Source of the DNA: CAYMCV01 sp964389005 | GTDB lineage: Bacteria > Bacillota > Clostridia > Lachnospirales > Lachnospiraceae | DNA length: 10,277 bases | Direction of reading: 5' to 3' | Assembly (NCBI GenBank): GCA_964389005.1 | Contig: CAYMCV010000090.1 | Coordinates: 1 to 10,277, forward strand | Part shown: piece after piece, positions 1 to 5,312 of the stretch | Layout: the number at the start of each line of letters is the position of its first letter | Numbering within the stretch: position 1 is the stretch's first letter | Notes under the pieces: model-generated | What the model was told of the DNA's origin: nothing | Databases searched by the model: none | The model's input: the letters and a program-made list of their open reading frames with translations, nothing else | Made by a program: the position numbers and the translations under genes

Positions 1-1
1 C

Positions 2-685
2 ACTGTCGGCAACGGGACAGGCTCTACAGACGTGTTAAAGAAGATAGTGGCGAAATGTAACGCAAACAAGGTTGACTTGGACGTGTCAATTCATTTTAAT
101 GCAGGAAGCAAAGACTTGTTTGGCAATGCGAGGACAACGGGAACGGAAGTGCTGATCTATAATTCCAAGAGCACCGCCAAGAAGTACGCACAGTCTGTTT
201 GCAACTCAATCGCAAAACTTGGCTTCACAAATCGGGGGGTTAAGTGCCGTAGCGGTCTCTATTACTTAAGGAAGGTAAACGCTCCGGCTATGCTTATCGA
301 GTGCTGTTTTGTGGATGATATGGACGATGTATTGATGTATCGCGCAGAGGCTATGGCTTCAGCGATTACGCAAGGCATCACTGGAATGTCTGCTCCGGTC
401 AAGGCAGTCGTGCAGAAAACAGGATATGAATTGGTGTTTGATGCGAATTACTATGCCGGCAAGTATCCGGATCTGCGAAAGGCTTATGGAAACGATGCAA
501 CAAAGCTTCTGAACCATTTCAAAAAGTACGGCATGGATGAAGGGCGGCAGGCTATCTCGACATTTAATCCTGTGTCATACAAGAGCAATTACCCCGACTT
601 GCAGAGAGCGTTCGGGACGGGATGGAAGAAGTATTACGAACACTACATGAACTATGGCGCCAAGGAAGGGCGCAGCGGAGTCTAA
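2..685 (+). CDS. N-acetylmuramoyl-L-alanine amidase, phage-type endolysin (5' partial)
   Basis: The reading frame is open from base 2, so the N-terminus lies outside the window; 227 residues are visible. The first ~115 residues match the Amidase_3 family, zinc enzymes that cut the amide bond between N-acetylmuramic acid and L-alanine of peptidoglycan. Visible hallmarks are VSIHFNAG, with zinc-ligand His at visible residue 31, and MLIECCFVDD, with the catalytic Glu at residue 100. The first zinc ligands (a DPGHG-like motif) should lie upstream. After a linker come two related repeats (about residues 146-182 and 189-224), each with Tyr, YPDL, an A-Y/F-G, a His and a G-x-x-E-G-R ending, probably a cell-wall-targeting module. 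Nearness to a tRNA fragment supports a prophage lysis gene, although a host autolysin cannot be fully excluded. GTG at 32 is an internal codon, not the start. Confidence 0.88.
   Translation, partial: TVGNGTGSTDVLKKIVAKCNANKVDLDVSIHFNAGSKDLFGNARTTGTEVLIYNSKSTAKKYAQSVCNSIAKLGFTNRGVKCRSGLYYLRKVNAPAMLIECCFVDDMDDVLMYRAEAMASAITQGITGMSAPVKAVVQKTGYELVFDANYYAGKYPDLRKAYGNDATKLLNHFKKYGMDEGRQAISTFNPVSYKSNYPDLQRAFGTGWKKYYEHYMNYGAKEGRSGV
437..673 (+). repeat. Two protein-level repeats at the amidase C-terminus
   Basis: Bases 437-547 and 566-673 encode two copies of a ~37-residue unit with the pattern F-x-x-x-x-Y-x-x-x-YPDL-x-x-A-Y/F-G, then H-x-x-x-Y/x-G-x-x-EGR. The copies are diverged in DNA and clear only in protein. 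Similar units occur at the ends of secreted or lytic proteins in Clostridia; a wall-binding role is inferred from position. Confidence 0.7.
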
Positions 686-765
686 TTTATACTTCTTGTA
701 ATTGAAACGATTTTATGGTATAAATATTCGTACTTCAATGGTTAGATAGAGCAGTAAAATCATAC

Positions 766-787
766 AAAAAGTGGTCAAAAAGTGGTC
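766..787 (+). repeat. Tandem 11-bp direct repeat near the element end
   Basis: The unit AAAAAGTGGTC occurs twice without spacing (766-776, 777-787), and a third copy begins (AAAA) before the sequence diverges. It lies about 30 bp left of the tRNA-derived segment, between the amidase and the proposed attachment site. Tyrosine recombinases commonly bind short repeats beside their crossover site, so arm-type integrase sites are a reasonable but unproven reading. A 13-base inverted repeat (AAACAC-A-GTGTTT, 800-812) lies between these repeats and the tRNA segment. Confidence 0.55.
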
Positions 788-816
788 AAAATGCGCCACA
801 AACACAGTGTTTATGC

Positions 817-872
817 GGGCAGAGCATTGACTTTTAATCAAGTTGTCCGGGGTTCGAGTCCCCGGTGGCTCA
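817..872 (+). other. tRNA-Lys(TTT) 3' fragment, probable attR of the element on the left
   Basis: From the 3' side of the D-loop onward this reads as a tRNA: GCAGAGCA, an anticodon loop CTTTTAA with anticodon TTT (Lys), a perfect T-arm (CGGGG-TTCGAGT-CCCCG), the acceptor strand GTGGCTC and discriminator A; no CCA is encoded. A proper 5' half is missing. GCGCCAC at 793-799 could pair with the acceptor strand with one mismatch, but the expected D-stem cannot form and position 8 would be A. The anticodon stem also seems one base short. The natural reading is the chromosomal 3' part of a tRNA-Lys gene left after integration of the element carrying the amidase; the intact copy would then lie at its other end, left of the window. 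A decayed tRNA gene is the alternative. Confidence 0.68.
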
Positions 873-878
873 TGAATG

Positions 879-921
879 AAAAACCTTGAAAAACGCAGTA
901 AAGCGCTTCCAAGGTTTTTTT
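879..921 (+). terminator. Rho-independent terminator after the tRNA-Lys fragment
   Basis: A 10-bp stem AAAAACCTTG (879-888) and CAAGGTTTTT (910-919), with a loop that can form a small CGC/GCG helix, ends in a seven-T run (915-921). It begins a few bases after the tRNA 3' end, so it is probably the original tRNA-Lys terminator. Confidence 0.8.
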
Positions 922-923
922 AC

Positions 924-952
924 TTGTTTTTCATGTATACTTTTGCTATGCT
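924..952 (+). promoter_or_regulatory. Possible promoter for the VanZ-family gene
   Basis: TTGTTT (924-929) and TATGCT (947-952) are separated by 17 bp, and a TG one base before the second box gives an extended -10. The predicted transcription start near 959 lies about 30 bases before the gene, just after the preceding terminator. The -35 box is weak. Confidence 0.45.
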
Positions 953-987
953 GATATAGGCTGTAAATTAGATAGAAATGATTTGGA

Positions 988-1629
988 ATGGGAGTATGTG
1001 AAGACATGCAGTTGATACCAATCAGTGTATTGATAACAATCATTTGGCTCGGAATCATCAGAATGAAATCCGGTAAAGGAAAAGTACGCTTTTCATGGGC
1101 GTGTGAAGTGATTGCGCTGGAAATCATGATTTCAATCATCTTCATGTTGACCGGAATCACCTTCATGAGCGGTTTTAGTACGCAAATTATGTGGTCAAAA
1201 GTGTCTTATATTCCTCTTCACAGCATTACGGAAATGATCCGCGTTATGGGATTCACGAGATATGTCATCGTCAATATATTTGGCAATATCTTGATGTTTA
1301 TGCCCATTGGATTTCTCATACCGTTAGCGTTTCCGAAACAGCGTCATTTATGGTCGATGGCATTGTGGGGATTGATTACATCATTGTTGATTGAATTCAC
1401 GCAGTTGTTCATCATTCGCGGGACGGATATCGATGATGTTATATTGAATACACTCGGTGCCATACTCGGTTATGTGGTATTTCGCGTGTTCTATCTATGT
1501 TTCAAAAAGAGAATCAAAGAATCGGACAAGTGTTTGCCAAAAAGCGCATTGGGGAGAATGACACCGCTCATTTGTATCATGATTCCTTATCTGTGCGGAG
1601 TCCTAATCGGTTTTCTTAGGATTCGCTAA
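988..1629 (+). CDS. VanZ-family integral membrane protein
   Basis: This encodes a 213-residue hydrophobic protein with about five membrane segments. The VanZ core is clear: NIFGNILMFMPIGF (residues 96-109), SLLIEFTQLF (132-141), then RGTDIDDVILNTLGAILGY (144-162) with the conserved Arg, acidic residues and Asn-Thr-x-Gly. VanZ of Tn1546 gives low-level teicoplanin resistance, but most chromosomal relatives have no settled role, so resistance should not be assumed. The start is uncertain: ATG at 988 has a poor ribosome binding site, whereas ATG at 1006 (removing six residues) sits 11 nt after GGGAG (990-994). The gene lies just beyond the probable attachment site and its terminator, so it is probably host flanking DNA. 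Its last 14 bp overlap the 3' end of the opposing cysK gene. Confidence 0.85.
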   Translation: MGVCEDMQLIPISVLITIIWLGIIRMKSGKGKVRFSWACEVIALEIMISIIFMLTGITFMSGFSTQIMWSKVSYIPLHSITEMIRVMGFTRYVIVNIFGNILMFMPIGFLIPLAFPKQRHLWSMALWGLITSLLIEFTQLFIIRGTDIDDVILNTLGAILGYVVFRVFYLCFKKRIKESDKCLPKSALGRMTPLICIMIPYLCGVLIGFLRIR

Positions 1630-2548
1630 AAAGTTGCGTGGAAAGGTAACGGTCGCCCGTATCAGGTAAAAGAACAACGATTTTTTTGCCGTGGTTTTCG
1701 GGACGGAGTGCAATGACACATGCGGCATGCAAGGTCGCACCGGCAGAGATTCCGACCAAAATACCATCGGTTTTGGCAAGCATACGTCCTGCGGCAAAAG
1801 CATCCTCGTTTTCAACCGCTATGATTTCATCGTAGGTTGTACGGTCAAGATTGTCGGGAATGAAGTTTGCACCGATTCCCTGAATCATATGACTTCCGGC
1901 ATAGCCTTTGGTGAGTAACGGTGAAGACGCCGGTTCCACACCGATGACGCAGATGTCGGGATTACGGGATTTTAAGTAGTTTCCGGTTCCGCTGATTGTT
2001 CCGCCGGTACCGATCGAAGCGACAAAAATGTCAACTTGACCGTCGGTATCGTTCCATATTTCGGGACCGGTTGTCAGAAAATGTGCATCAGGGTTTGCCG
2101 GATTGGAAAATTGACTCGGAATGAAACTGTTCGGATAAGAATTTGCAAGTTCATTTGCTTTGTCGATGGCACCTTGCATCCCCTTACTACCCTCGGTCAA
2201 GACCACTTTGGCACCGTACGCTTTTAAGAGATTACGGCGCTCGACGCTCATGGTTTCCGGCATGGTCAGAATGAGACGATATCCCTTTGCGGCGGCAACG
2301 GAAGCCAGACCGATACCTGTATTACCGCTGGTCGGCTCAATGATGACGCTGTCAGGCCGGAGTTTACCATCACGTTCCGCTTGTAATATCATGTTTTTGG
2401 CAACACGGTCTTTGGCACTTCCGGCAGGATTGAGGTATTCGAGTTTTCCGATTAAAGGATTGGACAATTGGTAGTTATGTGAGAAATTTTTGAGCAACAT
2501 CAATGGTGTATTTCCAACCAGTTCCGTAACATCTTGATATATTTTCAT
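1616..2548 (-). CDS. cysK: Cysteine synthase (O-acetylserine sulfhydrylase)
   Basis: The 310-residue product is a PLP-dependent fold-type II enzyme that makes L-cysteine from O-acetyl-L-serine and sulfide in the cytoplasm. Hallmarks are NPAGSAKDR with the PLP-binding Lys46, PTSGNTGIGLA (residues 72-83), which binds substrate carboxylate, GTGGTISGTG (181-190), which binds PLP phosphate, a GIGANFIP segment, SAGA with the Ser that contacts the PLP ring nitrogen, and a C-terminal LLPDTGDRYLST. Length and motif order fit CysK, which at ~310 residues is closer than longer cystathionine beta-synthase-like enzymes; CysM specificity cannot be excluded. The ATG (2546-2548) follows AGGAGGTT (2555-2562, minus strand) by 6 nt. 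The gene appears monocistronic with its own promoter and has no terminator between it and the opposing VanZ gene. Confidence 0.95.
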   Translation of the reverse strand: MKIYQDVTELVGNTPLMLLKNFSHNYQLSNPLIGKLEYLNPAGSAKDRVAKNMILQAERDGKLRPDSVIIEPTSGNTGIGLASVAAAKGYRLILTMPETMSVERRNLLKAYGAKVVLTEGSKGMQGAIDKANELANSYPNSFIPSQFSNPANPDAHFLTTGPEIWNDTDGQVDIFVASIGTGGTISGTGNYLKSRNPDICVIGVEPASSPLLTKGYAGSHMIQGIGANFIPDNLDRTTYDEIIAVENEDAFAAGRMLAKTDGILVGISAGATLHAACVIALRPENHGKKIVVLLPDTGDRYLSTQLFSES

Positions 2549-2562
2549 TGTGTTAACCTCCT

Positions 2563-2585
2563 ATTCGCGACGCTTATTCGCAACG
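2563..2585 (-). repeat. Direct repeat in the cysK leader, possible operator
   Basis: On the plus strand ATTCGCGACG (2563-2572) and ATTCGCAACG (2576-2585) are direct copies identical at 9 of 10 bases with a 13-bp period. They lie between the predicted cysK transcription start and its ribosome binding site. An operator or RNA element is possible; no regulator is recognised. Confidence 0.35.
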
Positions 2586-2616
2586 AAAGATAAATTCTTC
2601 GTATGATGATGGACAC

Positions 2617-2645
2617 AAGTTAGCACGAAATGGGGCGTTTGTCAA
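2617..2645 (-). promoter_or_regulatory. Predicted cysK promoter
   Basis: Reading leftward, a consensus -35 TTGACA (2640-2645) is followed after exactly 17 bp by TAACTT (2617-2622) as the -10 box. Transcription would start near 2610, giving a leader of about 60 nt that contains the repeated element and the AGGAGGTT ribosome binding site. Confidence 0.65.
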
Positions 2646-2693
2646 TTGATGTTAATTGTTGGAAATGAATATTAATAAGAAAGGGAGATTTTT

Positions 2694-3215
2694 ATGGAGT
2701 ATATTGTAATCTATATTTTAGTAGGGATTGTGGCATTGGGAGTGCTGATTGCGATAGGTTGGGCACTCGGGAAATTCATTTTGAAGAAAATCATGTTTTC
2801 TTATTCCAATGATGACCGAATGTATATGCAGCGGTTTGAAGAGCGAATGACACGCATTGACCCGCTCGGTGCGTATCTTATGTCTTATGCGAGCGAAAAA
2901 AAATTGCCGCAGGGAAGCGAATGGAAGCTTCATTTTGCGGAGGGAACGGTTCGGTGTGTGCAGGCGGAGGAGTGTATACCGCTTTCCGATGAGGCGATGG
3001 ATGCGTTCTTGGCATTGAATGAAGTATTCGGCGAAGCGATTTTTGACAGAATTGTTTTTCACGAAGGCCGCGTCGGCTTCTATTCGCAGATTTGTTGGAA
3101 GGGGTGTGCTTATGTGGAAGACGGAAAGAAACCCAAATTCTATGAGAAGTATAAGGAAGTGTTTCGTTTCCGAAATCGAAAGATGAATCCCAACTGGTAC
3201 ATGATGCTTGCATAG
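2694..3215 (+). CDS. Unrecognised membrane-anchored protein
   Basis: I do not recognise this 173-residue protein. Residues 4-29 form one strongly hydrophobic helix, followed by Lys-Lys and a soluble remainder of about 140 residues rich in Glu, Phe and Tyr. By the positive-inside rule the C-terminal part probably faces the cytoplasm. No catalytic motif is visible; there are two cysteines in the middle (C88, C94) and two further on (C134, C137). AAGGGAG (2681-2687) lies 6 nt before the ATG, a good ribosome binding site. Expected coding usage and the binding site support a real gene. It is divergent from cysK with about 145 bp between start codons and is separated from glnA by hairpins, so it is probably a single-gene unit. 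Confidence 0.72.
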   Translation: MEYIVIYILVGIVALGVLIAIGWALGKFILKKIMFSYSNDDRMYMQRFEERMTRIDPLGAYLMSYASEKKLPQGSEWKLHFAEGTVRCVQAEECIPLSDEAMDAFLALNEVFGEAIFDRIVFHEGRVGFYSQICWKGCAYVEDGKKPKFYEKYKEVFRFRNRKMNPNWYMMLA

Positions 3216-3255
3216 ATTGCTTACATAGGATGAGGTTCATGATAAAGATAAAAAA

Positions 3256-3289
3256 GAAGCGACAGGTATAGGGGATACCATGTCGCTTC
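3256..3289. other. Long hairpin between the hypothetical gene and glnA
   Basis: GAAGCGACA (3256-3264) pairs with TGTCGCTTC (3281-3289), and inside it GGTAT (3265-3269) pairs with ATACC (3275-3279), leaving loop AGGGG and one bulged A (3280). The 14-bp stem is flanked by A-runs on both sides. Read leftward it has a T-run after the stem and looks like a terminator; read rightward it has none and may be an RNA structural element. Confidence 0.7.
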
Positions 3290-3297
3290 AAAAAGGG

Positions 3298-3326
3298 AAA
3301 AACAATCGGAAAGACGATTGATTTTT
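3298..3326 (+). terminator. Bidirectional rho-independent terminator ahead of glnA
   Basis: CAATCG (3303-3308) and CGATTG (3315-3320) form a stem with hexaloop GAAAGA, followed by ATTTTT (3321-3326) and preceded by AAAAA (3298-3302), so it can act in either direction. It could end the upstream gene or work as a conditional attenuator in a glnA leader. The 229 bp from 3216 to 3444 hold this, the hairpin at 3256-3289, and a weaker inverted repeat TGACTA/TAGTCA (3329-3334, 3354-3359); no convincing promoter was found there. Confidence 0.6.
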
Positions 3327-3444
3327 GCTGACTACCGGTATATTTTATCGTTATAGTCAACAAAAAGCAACAGAGAAAATTGGGAAAATATCACATACAT
3401 GTCAATTATATCAAATATTTATACTTAACAGATTGGAGGAGCCT

Positions 3445-4659
3445 ATGTTCTATGATAAAACCGAAGTAATGGAATTTGTCGAAAATGAAGATGTAAAATT
3501 TATACGTCTTGCATTCTGCGATATTTTTGGGGTACAGAAGAATATTTCCATTATGCCGACGGAACTGGAGCGAGCATTTGACGAAGGGATATCTTTTGAT
3601 GCATCATCGGTACGGGGATTTCAGACAGCGGAGTTATCGGATTTGTTGTTGTTTCCGGATCCGACCACACTGAATGTATTGCCTTGGAGACCGTCACACG
3701 GGCGCGTGGTACGTCTGTTCTGTGATATTCGCTATCCGGATGGCAGACCTTTTGAGGCTGACGGACGTTATCTTTTAAAACAGGCAGTACGTAAGGCGCG
3801 GGAGCAACATTTAACCTGTGATTTCGGAGCGGAGTTCGAGTTTTATCTGCTTTTAACAGACGAATTCGGCAATTCTACCGGTGTTCCGCATGATAATGCA
3901 GGCTATATGGACGTTGCGCCCGAAGATAAAGGTGAGAACGTACGGCGCGAAATCTGTCTGACGTTGGAGCAGATGGGGATTATACCGGAGAGTTCACATC
4001 ATGAGGAAGGACCTGGACAACATGAGGTAGATTTCAAGTATGGGGATGCGCTGACTGCTGCAGACAATGCAGTCACTTTTAAGTGGGTGGTCAGAACAAC
4101 GGCAGCCAGAAACGGTCTTTATGCATCATTTGCGCCAAAGCCAATCTCCGGAAAGAGCGGAAACGGATTGCATATCAACATGATACCGAGAACAACCGGT
4201 GAAGAGAGCGTTGCGGACGCTTTTCGGGCGGGAATCATGAAGTATATCAATGACATTACACTGTTTCTAAATTCGACGCCGGAATCTTATGAGCGCCTGG
4301 GTGAGGATAAGGCGCCATGTTATGTAACATGGTCTTCACAGAATCGGGCACAATTGATTCGCGTTCCGCTGACGCAAAAAGGAGAAGCAACCAGAATTGA
4401 ACTTCGTTCTCCGGATTGTATGGCAAATCTGTATTTGGTATATACATTGTTAATCTATGCGGGACTTGCCGGAATTGAAGAGAAACTTTCCTCTCCGGAT
4501 GCATTGGATATGAGTCTGAAACAGATTTCTGACACACAGAAGTCGGAGTTAAAGCGTCTGCCGCTACAGATGGATGAGGCAGTTCAATTAATGAAGAACA
4601 GCGAATTTGTGAAAAAGCATATGCCACAACAGGTAATAGAAGCTTTTTTATGCATGTAA
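3445..4659 (+). CDS. glnA: Type I glutamine synthetase, short form
   Basis: This encodes a 404-residue enzyme of the GSI family, which joins ammonia to glutamate using ATP. The start is ATG 3445, 4 nt after GGAGGA (3435-3440); FVENEDVKFIRLAFCDIFG then fits a normal GlnA N-terminus. The in-frame ORF begins at 3325, but its extra 40 residues show no family similarity. Motifs include SFDASSVRGF (residues 50-59, inter-subunit Asp53), AEFEF with metal-ligand Glu130 and Glu132, EEGPGQHEVDF (187-197), NGLHIN with His243, NRAQLIR (300-306) and TRIELRSPD (316-324) with Glu319 and Arg321. Two oddities: the catalytic flap Glu (of GYEAP in Bacillus GlnA) is replaced by GEDKAP with Lys289, and the C-terminus stops after ~404 residues instead of ~444, lacking the terminal strap of dodecameric enzymes. 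It may be a specialised or regulatory paralogue. An ANTAR regulator follows after 46 nt. Confidence 0.92.
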   Translation: MFYDKTEVMEFVENEDVKFIRLAFCDIFGVQKNISIMPTELERAFDEGISFDASSVRGFQTAELSDLLLFPDPTTLNVLPWRPSHGRVVRLFCDIRYPDGRPFEADGRYLLKQAVRKAREQHLTCDFGAEFEFYLLLTDEFGNSTGVPHDNAGYMDVAPEDKGENVRREICLTLEQMGIIPESSHHEEGPGQHEVDFKYGDALTAADNAVTFKWVVRTTAARNGLYASFAPKPISGKSGNGLHINMIPRTTGEESVADAFRAGIMKYINDITLFLNSTPESYERLGEDKAPCYVTWSSQNRAQLIRVPLTQKGEATRIELRSPDCMANLYLVYTLLIYAGLAGIEEKLSSPDALDMSLKQISDTQKSELKRLPLQMDEAVQLMKNSEFVKKHMPQQVIEAFLCM

Positions 4660-4686
4660 GGGCGTAAACCGTCAGGAACCTGGAGG

Positions 4687-4695
4687 AAAGGAGGG
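4687..4695 (+). promoter_or_regulatory. Strong ribosome binding site deciding the ANTAR gene start
   Basis: AAAGGAGGG lies 10 nt before ATT 4706 and is preceded by another GGAGG (4682-4686). No ATG, GTG or TTG in frame follows within normal spacing; the first in-frame ATG is 88 nt downstream. The site therefore supports initiation at ATT 4706. Confidence 0.6.
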
Positions 4696-4705
4696 ATTTC
4701 GTACG

Positions 4706-5272
4706 ATTGTCGAGAACATTTTAGTTGTATCGAGTGCAGAAAAGGGAATCGAATTTTTAGCGGAATTACTCTCACAGGCCGGTATGCCGGAAGCCGTTAT
4801 TGCCAAAAGCGGAAGTGAAGCGAGGCGCAAGGCACTTGCCGAAAATTTTGATGTCATTGTAATCAATGCGCCGCTTTCCGACGAATTTGGACATGAATTG
4901 GCACAGTATTTTTCGGAGACGACGGTTGCAGGAATCCTTCTCATTGTTAAAAATGAACTATATGATGAAATGAGTTATCGTGTCATGGATTACGGTGTTC
5001 TGGCGTTGGCACGACCGTTGCATCGAGAGGTTTTTTATCAGGCGTTGAACATCGCGGTTGCGACACGTGAACGGCTCAAAATATTAGAGAAGGAAAATAA
5101 CCGTTTAAAAGCCAAACTGGATGAGACGCGTCTGATTGACCGAGCAAAGTACATTCTCATGGAATCCTTGCAGATGAGTGAGATGCAGGCGCATAAATAT
5201 ATTGAAAAGCAGGCTATGGATTTACGTCTGAGTAAACATGCGGTTGCGGAGAGTATTCTTAAGACATATTGA
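4706..5272 (+). CDS. ANTAR-domain antiterminator with degenerate receiver domain, probable ATT start
   Basis: The 188-residue protein has an N-terminal receiver-like domain, a short coiled coil (about residues 123-142) and a C-terminal ANTAR domain (141-188) with the usual RAKYILMESLQMSEMQAHKYIEKQAM and VAESILKTY pattern. ANTAR domains bind paired RNA hairpins and prevent termination. The receiver has lost its phosphorylation residues: the acidic pair after beta-1 is SS (residues 9-10), the phospho-acceptor position is Asn54 (VIVIN), and the conserved Lys is Arg103 (ARP). The first in-frame ATG (4784) would remove beta-1 and alpha-1, although upstream codons clearly encode receiver-like IVENILVVSSAEKG. 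ATT 4706, after a strong ribosome binding site, fits best; a sequencing error in an ATG is possible. It sits 46 nt after glnA and 40 nt before dapL, suggesting one operon. Confidence 0.87.
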   Translation: MVENILVVSSAEKGIEFLAELLSQAGMPEAVIAKSGSEARRKALAENFDVIVINAPLSDEFGHELAQYFSETTVAGILLIVKNELYDEMSYRVMDYGVLALARPLHREVFYQALNIAVATRERLKILEKENNRLKAKLDETRLIDRAKYILMESLQMSEMQAHKYIEKQAMDLRLSKHAVAESILKTY

Positions 5273-5312
5273 ATGTAATCAATAACGATATAATGAAACA
5301 GAGGACAAAATT

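Noticed and set aside
730..752. A tRNA-like D-arm pattern (TTCAATGGTTAG..GAGCA)
   Set aside because: No acceptor, anticodon or T-arm can be placed around it, and the D-stem pairs are poor.
793..872. A complete tRNA-Lys gene using GCGCCAC as the 5' acceptor strand
   Set aside because: The D-stem cannot form, position 8 would be A, the anticodon stem seems one base short and the acceptor has a mismatch, so a functional tRNA is unlikely.
1191..1200. A further GTGGTCAAAA resembling the element-end repeat
   Set aside because: It lies inside the VanZ-family coding sequence as a single copy and is best explained by chance.
3256..3320. A canonical ANTAR dual-hairpin with two A1-G4 hexaloops
   Set aside because: Only loop one has A and G at suitable positions, and it is five bases long; loop two has G1 and A4. 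Kept only as an atypical candidate.
3420..3425. TATACT upstream of glnA as the -10 box
   Set aside because: No acceptable -35 hexamer at 17 or 18 bp, and the leader would be only about 13 nt.
3325..3444. N-terminal extension of glnA to ATG 3325
   Set aside because: The extra 40 residues lack family similarity and overlap the terminator's T-run, and ATG 3445 has a strong ribosome binding site.
5289..5294. A perfect TATAAT before dapL as a promoter
   Set aside because: No -35 box is present at 16-18 bp, and transcription would begin on the ribosome binding site. Co-transcription from upstream is simpler.
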